IMG/VR virus record: IMGVR_UViG_3300030106_005119
Coordinates: 1-33,572 of that record
Length of the DNA stretch: 33,572 nucleotides
Origin: a virus
Reading direction: 5' to 3' (one strand)
Numbering within the stretch: position 1 is the first letter of the stretch; each line of letters opens with the position of its first letter. A program made the position numbers and the translations under genes. The notes beneath the pieces were generated by a model. That model did no database searches. It saw nothing but the letters and a program-made list of their open reading frames with translations, and had not been told where the DNA came from. This document shows positions 7,540 through 13,812 of the stretch, piece after piece.

Positions 7540-8946
7540 TTAAACGATTCCCCTAATGTTACGCTTTAGGGGCTGACTCCAATTAGTAGAAGCGCCACGA
7601 CCTTTAAGGCCGATGGCAGCATCACCAGCAAAGGTAAGACACAGAGCATCAGCCTTATCAGGGGAGGGTAGGCCACGCTTCTTCATATCATCCTTGGACT
7701 CGATCTTCATCTTCCCAGCCGATGTGAACTGGTATCTTGGAGATACCAGTTCAGCTAAGAGCTTGTCATCCTTTGGTAGCCTGACTTCGCGTGTCTCCAG
7801 CCACGCCTTCACCTTGAACCAAAGCTCAGCCCTTAGATTCATGTAAGTCGTTCCCATCGAGGGTGCTTCAGCGGTATTAATACCTATCGCTGGTAAACCC
7901 AGCTCTTGTAAACGATCAACTACTCCACCGCCCACACCAATGGAGTCCACCAATATCTCCGCTGGTTGCTCACTCGGCCTGATCGCATCGAAGTCAGCTT
8001 TGATAGCGCCAGTAAGCTGCATCAAGTCCAAGTTCTTCCAATCTTGAAAGTGAGTAACTACGCGGCCTTGTCGTTTACATAGCACTGAGTAAGCAGAGCC
8101 AAATCGGGCTACATCCAGACCCCAGATGATCTCAGCCTCCTCGTCCACCTCTACATCTCGTTTAAAACTCGATTCAACGATTTCTAATCCAATAACCGTA
8201 TCGTCATCAGCCTTTGGAAAGTCACCCTCTACACGAATCTTAAAATTGTTGCTTTCAGGGCCGTAACGTAACTTCATCTCTTCAATGTATTCAGGTGCTA
8301 CGCGAGGCGAATCCAAACACGAGACTTTGCGGGTGAACCACTGATCCGCATTGGTGTGGTGTGTGTCAAAAAAGAAACCCGATGTTCGTGTGGGGTTGCC
8401 TAAAAGCAACACCACACTATTCTCAGCAGTCATGCTGCCGTAGCCAGCCTCGAAGACCGCCTCTGGTACACCAGAAGCTTCGTCTACAACGAGTAAGGTA
8501 TTAAGAGAATGAACGCCTTGTAGCGCCTCTGGGGACTCTGCACGACTCGTCCTGGCACTTATCCAGGCATCATTCGGTGCAGCCTTTAGATACACACGAT
8601 CAGTCTTAGTCTCCAGAAGTGCCTGAAGCACTTCTGGTAGTTCTTGTACCCACTTCTTCACCTCACCAAACAAGGCATCAAATAGCTGAGCAGAAGTAGG
8701 GGAAGTGCATACTACCTTTACAGGAAAACGAGTTAATAAGAACCAAATCATCGCCCATGATGCAGCAGAGCTTTTGCCTACGCCGTGACCAGAACGATAA
8801 CTTAGCTTTCGAGTACCCTTAGCAATCTCATTCAATAACTCAGCTTGCCAAGGATCAGGTTCCACACCCAAAACCTGTTGCACAAAAGCAACAGGGTTTT
8901 GGTGGTAGCTTTCTACAAATTCAACGAATGGGTTGTTTTGTGTCAT
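7540..8946 (-). CDS. Terminase large subunit (TerL)
   Basis: The 468-aa packaging motor has a Walker A SGHGVGKS at ~52-59, a Walker B ending in VVDEAS with acidic residues near 155-156, and the ATPase coupling segment LLLGNPTRTSGFFF. The C-terminal RNase H-like nuclease begins at WGLDVARFG and includes VDSIGVGGGVVD and a late SPDKADALCLTF motif. I chose ATG 8946, whose ATGA overlaps the upstream stop and has GGAAG four bases before it, over a GTG four codons earlier. It would translocate DNA into the prohead through the portal encoded downstream; the small subunit gene lies apart, at 13809-14249. Confidence 0.92.
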   Translation of the reverse strand: MTQNNPFVEFVESYHQNPVAFVQQVLGVEPDPWQAELLNEIAKGTRKLSYRSGHGVGKSSAASWAMIWFLLTRFPVKVVCTSPTSAQLFDALFGEVKKWVQELPEVLQALLETKTDRVYLKAAPNDAWISARTSRAESPEALQGVHSLNTLLVVDEASGVPEAVFEAGYGSMTAENSVVLLLGNPTRTSGFFFDTHHTNADQWFTRKVSCLDSPRVAPEYIEEMKLRYGPESNNFKIRVEGDFPKADDDTVIGLEIVESSFKRDVEVDEEAEIIWGLDVARFGSAYSVLCKRQGRVVTHFQDWKNLDLMQLTGAIKADFDAIRPSEQPAEILVDSIGVGGGVVDRLQELGLPAIGINTAEAPSMGTTYMNLRAELWFKVKAWLETREVRLPKDDKLLAELVSPRYQFTSAGKMKIESKDDMKKRGLPSPDKADALCLTFAGDAAIGLKGRGASTNWSQPLKRNIRGIV

Positions 8947-9386
8947 ACCGCTTCCCACTTTAGCTTTTTCTGTAAAGGGTGAGTGTCAACCCTTGGCCTA
9001 CTCGCCACATTCCAACCTTGCCCATGCCTAGTTGTCGCTTCCCCTAAACAACGCCAACCAGCACCACGCAAACTTGAACCACCTTCAGACTTCAATGTGT
9101 AAGTAATTAATCGTTTATATCCTAGAGCTTTAGCAGCTTTCCATGCGCTTGCGTACAGCATTGAACACGCATTGCGTGTTCCATCTGTACAACAACGATT
9201 AACTTCCAGCGTAAAACCATCATCCAAAAATCTTGCAACTGGCCTTCCAACGATTGCTACCCCATGAACAATTTCAGATGAAACAGCTATGCAAAATTTT
9301 GCACCAACGACAGGCTTGTGGTGTCTATGATGTTCTCCTACAAAACAATTAGCTTCCTTAAAAGTAATTGGTGTAATCGACAACAT
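8943..9386 (-). CDS. XF1762-family (GNAT-like) protein
   Basis: The 147-aa product matches the XF1762 family by the segments TFKEANCFVGEHHRHHKPVV, VAIVGRPVARFLDDGFTLEV, NRCCTDGTRNACSMLYASAW and AAKALGYKRLITYTL. The family is usually placed in the GNAT acetyltransferase fold; its substrate is unknown, and the gene is frequent in phages and prophages. It overlaps the terminase start (ATGA) and lies 2 bp after the recombinase, so all three genes are likely co-translated. A role modifying a small molecule or protein is inferred from fold only. Confidence 0.8.
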   Translation of the reverse strand: MLSITPITFKEANCFVGEHHRHHKPVVGAKFCIAVSSEIVHGVAIVGRPVARFLDDGFTLEVNRCCTDGTRNACSMLYASAWKAAKALGYKRLITYTLKSEGGSSLRGAGWRCLGEATTRHGQGWNVASRPRVDTHPLQKKLKWEAV

Positions 9387-9388
9387 CT

Positions 9389-10075
9389 TTACGCTGCTTC
9401 GTCATTCTTGTGCCCATTCAATATTTTGCCGATAGTACGCAAAGACAGCTTCACTTTATTTTGGCCACATGAATATCGTTCAATTATGTCCTTCTGAATC
9501 TCTCGGTAACTCTTACCCTCCAAACTCATCTCAATCATGCGATCAATAGCAAGTGCGCGATAACCGTGATCGAACACCCTGTCATCGTCAACAAACTGCC
9601 CCCACTTACAATCTGAGCGGGTGGAGTACAAACCCTTAGCCTTCTTCTCAGCGCGGCCTTCGGCAGTTCTCTCAACGAGGTTCTTACGCTCCCATTCGAT
9701 GAACATGGACATGACAGAGACCAGTAACGCTGCCATCTGATCTTCTGGGTCAGTGAGCTTGCCAAAGTCACCTGTGATAAGAGTGATATCCGATTTTTTG
9801 AAATCGTCTATCACTTGCAGTATGTCTAGTTGCGTTCTGGATAAACGATCTATCTTGGCGACCAATAAGACATCGCCGGCCTGAAAGTCTATGTCAGCAA
9901 CTCCAGGACGCTCGTAGAACGGTTTAGTGCCAGTGACGGCTAGGTTGTTGATCCATTCATCAACCACTAGGTCGTGCTTGGCTGCGAGGGCATTTATCTG
10001 CTTCTCTTGCCACTCTGGGGAGGTGTTGTCTATCTGGGTGAAACTGGAAACGCGAATGTAGCCGTAGCATTTCAT
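9389..10075 (-). CDS. Serine recombinase (resolvase/invertase type)
   Basis: The 228-aa protein starts MKCYGYIRVSS, placing Arg8 and Ser10 where gamma-delta resolvase has its catalytic Arg8 and Ser10. The second active-site block AKIDRLSR and the helix-E region MSMFIEWERKNLVERTAEGR follow. The C-terminal part (~185-222) contains a short helix-turn-helix, YREIQKDIIERY... SLRTIGKILNG. ATG 10075 is preferred over 10081 because GGAG lies 7 nt before it. It is too short to be a large serine integrase. With a separate tyrosine integrase present, its role may be resolution of multimers or inversion; no target sites were recognised. Confidence 0.85.
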   Translation of the reverse strand: MKCYGYIRVSSFTQIDNTSPEWQEKQINALAAKHDLVVDEWINNLAVTGTKPFYERPGVADIDFQAGDVLLVAKIDRLSRTQLDILQVIDDFKKSDITLITGDFGKLTDPEDQMAALLVSVMSMFIEWERKNLVERTAEGRAEKKAKGLYSTRSDCKWGQFVDDDRVFDHGYRALAIDRMIEMSLEGKSYREIQKDIIERYSCGQNKVKLSLRTIGKILNGHKNDEAA

Positions 10076-10107
10076 ACGCATTCTCCTTTAGAATCCTTAT
10101 AAGCCAT
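10072..10107 (-). CDS. Possible 11-residue leader peptide before the recombinase
   Basis: A tiny frame, MAYKDSKGECV, begins at ATG 10107 with a good AAGGAG site 7 nt upstream, and its TGA overlaps the recombinase ATG as ATGA. The recombinase also has its own GGAG inside this frame. The arrangement would couple recombinase translation to passage of ribosomes through the leader. Expression is unproven. Confidence 0.4.
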   Translation of the reverse strand: MAYKDSKGECV

Positions 10108-10367
10108 CTGAATTTCTCCTTGGTTATTCGGGTGGTTAGGCTGGGGCGTAGCTGTAACTGCGCCCTGTGCCGACCAGTCTACAGTAGATGTGACAGATTT
10201 TTCAAAATTTTTTCAGGAATTTTTTTTTGGTGTGTGGGGACTACCTAGACCCACCCCCCCTACCTGGATTTGAGGGTGGGGTTGCTGGCGAGAGCCCGTA
10301 CTAACAAGCCAACACACGCCAACACGAGGTTCAGCTCCTAAGTCATTGATTGAACTAGATAAAACTG

Positions 10368-10418
10368 GTTTAGCGAGTTTACCTGTTTACACACCTTAGT
10401 AAGTAAACACTGCTAAAC
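10368..10418. repeat. GTTTAC/GTAAAC repeat cluster inside a GTTTAGC/GCTAAAC dyad
   Basis: GTTTAGC (10368-10374) and its inverse GCTAAAC (10412-10418) enclose GTTTAC at 10377-10382 and 10385-10390 and its inverse GTAAAC at 10403-10408. Five related half-sites within 51 bp suggest a cooperative protein-binding site, either an operator for the divergent operons or part of an origin. Confidence 0.55.
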
Positions 10419-10553
10419 GCCTACCTGTAGCGCCTTCTTGTCTTTCTTTGTACTTTTTCTTTCCTTCTCACGCATTTGCCGCGCATAACGCCAGCGTTAC
10501 CTGTGCGATGTGCGAGAGTTGATTAAATATCTACAAATGAAGTGATAAATAGT

Positions 10554-10582
10554 TTTACATCGTAGTAACTAATCGGTACTAT
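10554..10582 (+). promoter_or_regulatory. Early-operon sigma70 promoter
   Basis: TTTACA (10554-10559) is followed after exactly 17 bp by TACTAT (10577-10582), about 45 bp before the first early gene. The -35 matches consensus at 5 of 6 positions and the -10 at 4 of 6. It is the best placed start for the rightward small-gene operon. Confidence 0.6.
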
Positions 10583-10627
10583 TCTTATATCGACTTTACA
10601 GAGCCACTAACTAACCAAGGAAACAAA

Positions 10628-10903
10628 ATGACAGAACGACACTTAACAACGACCTACCACATTGATGAGTCACACGGCTACGTCACGACTACGCTCAGCC
10701 TGTTACGCGAGCTAGGCATAGAGAACGACATAAGCCAATTCAGCTATCAGGACGGCGAGAAGGTATACCTAGAAGAAGACTGCGACCTTTCACGATTCAC
10801 CAAAGCGCTAACAGCTAATAACATCATTTATACCTTCGAAGAAAAGGTTCATTACAAGGATTGTTTTGTGCGCTCTCTCCCACGTTACAGAGTAGGAGCA
10901 TAA
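10628..10903 (+). CDS. Early small protein, unknown function
   Basis: The 91-aa product contains VTTTLSLLRELGIENDISQF, YLEEDCDLSRFTKAL and ends KDCFVRSLPRYRVGA. I do not assign a function. It is the first gene after the early promoter and has the leader AACCAAGGAAACAAA directly before its ATG, the same ribosome-site block used by two later early genes. First-position early genes of temperate phages often act on host processes; that is inference only. Confidence 0.7.
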   Translation: MTERHLTTTYHIDESHGYVTTTLSLLRELGIENDISQFSYQDGEKVYLEEDCDLSRFTKALTANNIIYTFEEKVHYKDCFVRSLPRYRVGA

Positions 10904-10905
10904 CC

Positions 10906-11100
10906 ATGGATCGACTCATAACCTTTATATGCTTCTCAATGTGCATAGTACCAGCGCTAACCATGGCGCTGTTTCTATGGGCTATCGTTAGCAATCAATT
11001 CCTACCACTAGAAATCTTCACAATAGGTTTCAGCTATACGTTCCTGGCGTATTTCTTATTTGACTATCTATTGAAGAAGAGAAGCAAAGAAAACGATTAG
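10906..11100 (+). CDS. Small two-helix membrane protein
   Basis: The 64-aa product from ATG 10906 (AGGAG 8 nt upstream) has two hydrophobic segments, ~4-26 (LITFICFSMCIVPALTMALF) and ~33-53 (IFTIGFSYTFLAYFLFDYLL), and a basic tail KKRSKEND. A longer frame starting inside the upstream gene lacks a ribosome site and was rejected. It should insert in the inner membrane. Early-expressed small membrane proteins in phages can serve superinfection exclusion or membrane modification, but nothing in the sequence shows this specifically. Confidence 0.65.
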   Translation: MDRLITFICFSMCIVPALTMALFLWAIVSNQFLPLEIFTIGFSYTFLAYFLFDYLLKKRSKEND

Positions 11101-11160
11101 AGCGCATCTAAAGCGCTCTTTAAGAGAGCGCTTATAGATACGCTTTTGTATCGATACCGA
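11101..11160 (+). other. Intergenic double-hairpin RNA element, copy 1
   Basis: Hairpin 1 is AGCGCTCT (11112-11119)/AGAGCGCT (11125-11132), extended by an outer stem ATCTA/TAGAT. Hairpin 2 is GATAC (11137-11141)/GTATC (11148-11152). The outer stem of hairpin 1 and hairpin 2 share bases 11137-11139, so the full forms exclude each other. The element lies ~20 nt before the AACCAAGGAAACC ribosome site of the next gene. Confidence 0.65.
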
Positions 11161-11178
11161 AAACCAAGGAAACCAAAA

Positions 11179-11541
11179 ATGATTTACGACTATAAGAGAG
11201 AAGAAATAAAGCGACACTTCGAAGACTTTCTAAACGAAAACAAAGATTACTTAATCGAGCATAACGGCGACTCGTGGACTGATGATCTACACCACAAAGC
11301 ATTTAACGAAGATTATTACATCGTAGGGACATACAAAGCGACACAATGGCTTGGCGATATGGCGTTCTCAGTAATTGGTCATATCAAAGACTACGAACAA
11401 TCCAATTTCGGAAAAGTTAACACCGATCTATCTGATCCTGAGAAGGTTGTGAATATGTACACCTACATAGTCGGAGAAGAAATCGTTAACGAGTACATCG
11501 ATAACTTAACTGATGAGCTGTTAGAGAGCGAAGCGGTTTAG
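11179..11541 (+). CDS. Conserved early phage protein, unknown function
   Basis: The 120-aa protein begins MIYDYKREEIKRHFEDFL and contains DDLHHKAFNEDYYIVGTYKA, WLGDMAFSVIGHIKDYEQSN, TDLSDPEKVVNMYTYIVGEE. This block pattern is shared by small proteins of cyanophages and other marine phages; I know no function for it. ATG 11179 is chosen because the AACCAAGGAAACCAAAA ribosome block precedes it; an upstream ATG at 11146 lies inside the RNA element. The product is acidic and probably soluble and helical. Confidence 0.75.
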   Translation: MIYDYKREEIKRHFEDFLNENKDYLIEHNGDSWTDDLHHKAFNEDYYIVGTYKATQWLGDMAFSVIGHIKDYEQSNFGKVNTDLSDPEKVVNMYTYIVGEEIVNEYIDNLTDELLESEAV

Positions 11542-11605
11542 AAACCATCGCAAGCGCTCTCATAAGAGCGCTTAACGATGTTTTTTACATCAATCGATAA
11601 ACAAC
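11542..11605 (+). other. Intergenic double-hairpin RNA element, copy 2
   Basis: Hairpin 1 is AGCGCTCT (11553-11560)/AGAGCGCT (11565-11572), extended by an outer CATCG (11546-11550)/CGATG (11576-11580). Hairpin 2 is GATG (11577-11580)/CATC (11588-11591) around a T-rich loop, and competes with the outer stem. Same design and same distance to the downstream ribosome site as copies 1 and 3. Confidence 0.65.
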
Positions 11606-11619
11606 CAAGGAAACAAAAA

Positions 11620-12264
11620 ATGGATACAGCAATGAAAACACAAAGCGCAGCGCAGCCAATTGAATTTGGTTTTGATGGTTTCGAATGGAACGCATTGAAC
11701 CTGTTCGCATCAAAGCATGACGTTCGATACTACTTGCAAGGTCTACACCTAACACGCGACCGCATAGCAGCGACAAATGGCCATGTACTAATGGCAATTA
11801 GGCATAACGATGTTTTAAAGCAAATGCTCAAAAATTTGCCGGATGAAGGCGTGATTATTCCGACCACCAAAGCAATGGTTACAACAAAAAATAATATTGT
11901 TGAGATTTCTATTGATGACATAGGTAGCGGAACAATAGAAAAACAGTTCGAAATCAAAATTGTCGATTCCAAGTCCACACAAATCGTTCAAGCAATAAAT
12001 GGCAAATTTCCCGATATAGAGCGAGTGATACCTAAAGACATAGAAGCAAGCTATGTAGAGAACAAAAAGCTTACTTTAGATGAAGAACCGCATTTTCAAG
12101 CGCAATACTTCGAACTGGTAGCTAAAGCAGCGCAGCTAATCAGTAAATCATCTTCTAGCAAGCTTTGTTGCGTTCGCGTAGTCGGAAACGCCAACAACGC
12201 TGCCAAGGTGCAGATAAATGGCCGAGCCGATATAGACATCGTTTTGATGCCTTGCAGAGTATAG
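11620..12264 (+). CDS. Two-domain sliding-clamp (DnaN-like) protein
   Basis: The 214-aa product resembles the middle and last domains of bacterial DNA polymerase III beta clamp. RYYLQGLHLTRDRIAATNGH (36-55) matches the DnaN domain-2 pattern RYYLNG...ATDGHRLA. GVIIPTTKAM (77-86) matches VIVPRK. GKFPDIERVIPK (128-139) matches the hallmark GRFPDYRRVLPK. The end IVLMPCRV matches the DnaN C-terminus (VVMPMRL). DnaN is ~366 aa with three domains; domain 1 is absent here. ATG 11620 follows the AACCAAGGAAAC ribosome block. It probably rings DNA and recruits host polymerase; an alternative is a decoy that inhibits the host replisome. Confidence 0.75.
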   Translation: MDTAMKTQSAAQPIEFGFDGFEWNALNLFASKHDVRYYLQGLHLTRDRIAATNGHVLMAIRHNDVLKQMLKNLPDEGVIIPTTKAMVTTKNNIVEISIDDIGSGTIEKQFEIKIVDSKSTQIVQAINGKFPDIERVIPKDIEASYVENKKLTLDEEPHFQAQYFELVAKAAQLISKSSSSKLCCVRVVGNANNAAKVQINGRADIDIVLMPCRV

Positions 12265-12273
12265 GAGGGGAAA

Positions 12274-12399
12274 ATGGAAAAACAATCAAAACAAAAAAAG
12301 AAAACAGTCGGTAAGCCAGTTAAAAAAGGCGACCTCGCTTTTATAGATGAGGGCTTATCGTTTCTATTAAAGCCTAGTAAGAAAAAGAAAAACGATTAA
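12274..12399 (+). CDS. Small Lys-rich protein
   Basis: A 41-aa frame starts at ATG 12274 with a strong AGGAGG site 5 nt upstream. It is flanked by lysine runs (MEKQSKQKKK at the start, PSKKKKND at the end) around a central GDLAFIDEGLSFLLKP. About one third of the residues are Lys. It follows the clamp-like gene by 9 bp. Nucleic-acid binding or binding to an acidic partner is plausible from charge; no family is recognised. Confidence 0.65.
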   Translation: MEKQSKQKKKTVGKPVKKGDLAFIDEGLSFLLKPSKKKKND

Positions 12400-12465
12400 G
12401 GGAGTCATCATCTAAGGCGCTCTCTAAAGAGCGCCTATAGATGCTGATTTTGGCATCGTAACCAA
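12400..12465 (+). other. Intergenic double-hairpin RNA element, copy 3
   Basis: Hairpin 1 is GGCGCTCT (12416-12423)/AGAGCGCC (12428-12435), extended by CATCTA (12409-12414)/TAGATG (12438-12443). Hairpin 2 is GATGC (12440-12444)/GCATC (12453-12457). Compared with copy 1, the first base pair of hairpin 1 (A-T to G-C) and one pair of hairpin 2 (A-T to G-C) change on both sides, keeping pairing. Confidence 0.65.
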
Positions 12466-12476
12466 GGAATAAGACT

Positions 12477-12779
12477 ATGAACCAATACACAAAGCGCTTT
12501 ACAGAGTGCAACCTTACCGACCTAAAAAAGCTTATTCGCTTTTTTGGTAGTTTGCCGAGAAAGACTGAAAACCAATTTTTGCTCTATCAAGCTATGCAAG
12601 TAGCATTTTTGAGAGCTAGCGAGATACCAGCTAGCGAAAAGAGAGCGCCTATCATAGAGAATCGTTTCAACTGTTATGCCTGTAAAGCGCCAATAGTGAG
12701 CCAAGGCGAACAAGTAATAGAGTGCAGCGTTTGCAGCTATCCTCATATGGCTAACGGCCAAGCATACGCAATCAACTAA
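12477..12779 (+). CDS. Early zinc-ribbon protein
   Basis: The 100-aa product has a helical N-terminal half and a C-terminal four-cysteine zinc ribbon: C66-x2-C69 (NCYACK) and C83-x2-C86 (ECSVCSYPH). Zinc ribbons of this size in phages contact RNA polymerase, DNA or another protein; the partner cannot be told. It follows RNA element copy 3 with an ACCAAGGAA ribosome site. A strong terminator follows, so it is the last gene of the first early transcript. Confidence 0.7.
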   Translation: MNQYTKRFTECNLTDLKKLIRFFGSLPRKTENQFLLYQAMQVAFLRASEIPASEKRAPIIENRFNCYACKAPIVSQGEQVIECSVCSYPHMANGQAYAIN

Positions 12780-12787
12780 CAACCAAG

Positions 12788-12816
12788 GCGACTCGCTGGC
12801 CGAGTCGCTTTTTTTT
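12788..12816 (+). terminator. Rho-independent terminator
   Basis: A perfect 8-bp stem GCGACTCG (12788-12795)/CGAGTCGC (12801-12808) with a 5-nt loop is followed by eight Ts (12809-12816). It lies 9 bp after the zinc-ribbon stop and ends the first early transcription unit. Confidence 0.9.
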
Positions 12817-12829
12817 GGCTTTTTGCCAG

Positions 12830-12919
12830 GAGAAGCGAAACGGTCAACGAATCCCTTTTTACCCAAAATTAAGGACAATGCGAAATGAACAACGAATCCC
12901 TTTTTACCGAAATGGAGAG
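12830..12919 (+). repeat. 45-bp imperfect tandem duplication at a gene start
   Basis: CAACGAATCCCTTTTTACC occurs at 12845 and again at 12890, exactly 45 bp apart, with similar GCGAAA context before each. The second copy holds the start and first codons of the Cro-like gene; the first copy is the same region with the start codon lost and a stop (TAA) soon after. Confidence 0.75.
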
Positions 12920-13094
12920 CCGATTTGGATCTGCTCAAAACGTAGCTGATTTATTGAAAATCAGCTTGAAGGGGAGTTATTACGCTTTCAAGCGTGGTAG
13001 CAAACCTTTACCCAACTATATCCGGCAATCTATGATTGCTCATCTAGCACTTGATGAAAAACAAGTCGCTAAACTAACCGAGAAAAAACCATGA
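12885..13094 (+). CDS. Cro-like small DNA-binding protein
   Basis: The 69-aa product has the pattern FGSAQNVADLLKISLKGSYY followed by AFKRGSKPLPNYIRQSMIAH, which fits a short helix-turn-helix of the Cro/YdaS kind (SAQNVADLL = helix 2, SLKGSYYAFKRG = recognition helix). The size is typical of Cro-type regulators. ATG 12885 follows an AAGGA 9 nt upstream within the duplicated segment. It begins a second early cluster after the terminator; its stop overlaps the next ATG. It may control the early operon, but the operator is not known. Confidence 0.55.
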   Translation: MNNESLFTEMESRFGSAQNVADLLKISLKGSYYAFKRGSKPLPNYIRQSMIAHLALDEKQVAKLTEKKP

Positions 13095-13387
13095 TTAAAA
13101 ATGCTATTTACACAATTGATGAAAACGTAGACCAAAAATTTAACATTCTGGGATGGGAAAAAATAACCATCCTTGCTACTCGACTGTTTAAAACAAGAAA
13201 AATAGTGGTTGAGAACGAAGAAACGAATCGGGAAGAAGAACTTACCTTTTACGAGAATATGTTTATTTTTGAGGGGTTGATTGACGGTAGAAGAGATTTA
13301 TCAGAAATGGCAGAGGACGAGTTTCTTGAAACATTAATGCACTGTTATCAATTTCAAGGATTTGTTGGGGAGGTAAACGATGGCTAA
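13091..13387 (+). CDS. Early acidic protein, unknown function
   Basis: The 98-aa product is acidic and soluble (ETNREEELTFYENMFIFEGL, SEMAEDEFLETLMHCYQF). No family is recognised. Its ATG overlaps the stop of the Cro-like gene (ATGA) and its end overlaps the next gene by 8 bp, so it belongs to a tightly coupled four-gene cluster. Small acidic early proteins are common among host-takeover proteins, but no specific evidence is present. Confidence 0.65.
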   Translation: MIKNAIYTIDENVDQKFNILGWEKITILATRLFKTRKIVVENEETNREEELTFYENMFIFEGLIDGRRDLSEMAEDEFLETLMHCYQFQGFVGEVNDG

Positions 13388-13619
13388 TCGTTTAGATCGT
13401 TTTTGCATTCTCATCAAAAACAAAGAAGGCGAGTCTGGCATCTTCGGAGAATTTGGTTCTCCGAAAGATGCTAGTGAATACTATGAGCATTTTTTAAGCG
13501 CACAGTTCAAACAAAACGAGGTAACGATTTTACCGCTAACAATGGTTAATCGTTTAAATGATGCTGGAAATACCGAGGTTTTAGATCCCGACTTCCACAA
13601 GGAGATAATCGATGACTAA
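13380..13619 (+). CDS. Early small protein, unknown function
   Basis: The 79-aa product begins MANRLDRFCILIKNKEGESG and has a mixed alpha/beta pattern with SPKDASEYYEHFLSAQFKQN and VTILPLTMVNRL. This resembles a small strand-helix-strand domain. It overlaps both neighbours by 8 bp, indicating translational coupling. No function is assigned. Confidence 0.65.
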   Translation: MANRLDRFCILIKNKEGESGIFGEFGSPKDASEYYEHFLSAQFKQNEVTILPLTMVNRLNDAGNTEVLDPDFHKEIIDD

Positions 13620-13812
13620 AGAAACTACTTATACAATTTGGTTCCAGGATGGAGGAGGCCGACAAGAGTTCTTAACTGAAGAGCAAATGAGAAAGCAATC
13701 GGAGCGGTATAGCTTTGATGCAGATGAAGTAGTTGAGTCAGGCGAGGTAACTTTTATCGATGAATTAGGTGAAGAGGTCGGCGGTTGCTTTAAAGAAACG
13801 ACCTTAGACTAA
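13612..13812 (+). CDS. Early small acidic protein, unknown function
   Basis: The 66-aa product (TYTIWFQDGGGRQEFLTEEQ, then DADEVVESGEVTFIDELGEE) is acidic with probable beta structure. It overlaps the preceding gene by 8 bp. Its TAA stop (13810-13812) overlaps the stop of the oppositely oriented small terminase gene (13809-13811), so the two operons converge with no spacer and no visible terminator. Confidence 0.65.
   Translation: MTKETTYTIWFQDGGGRQEFLTEEQMRKQSERYSFDADEVVESGEVTFIDELGEEVGGCFKETTLD

Larger units (their letters stand above)
10108..10627. promoter_or_regulatory. Divergent control region between late and early operons
   Basis: About 520 bp without a credible gene. It holds a T-rich tract (10196-10228), a C/G-rich imperfect dyad (CCCACCC near 10249, GGGTGGG near 10274), the palindrome TCTACAGTAGA (~10180) and the GTTTAC/GTAAAC cluster listed separately. 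The early promoter lies at its right end. A weak leftward promoter (TTGAAA, 16 bp, TGTAGA) overlaps the TCTACAGTAGA palindrome. An origin of replication here is possible but unproven. Confidence 0.55.
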
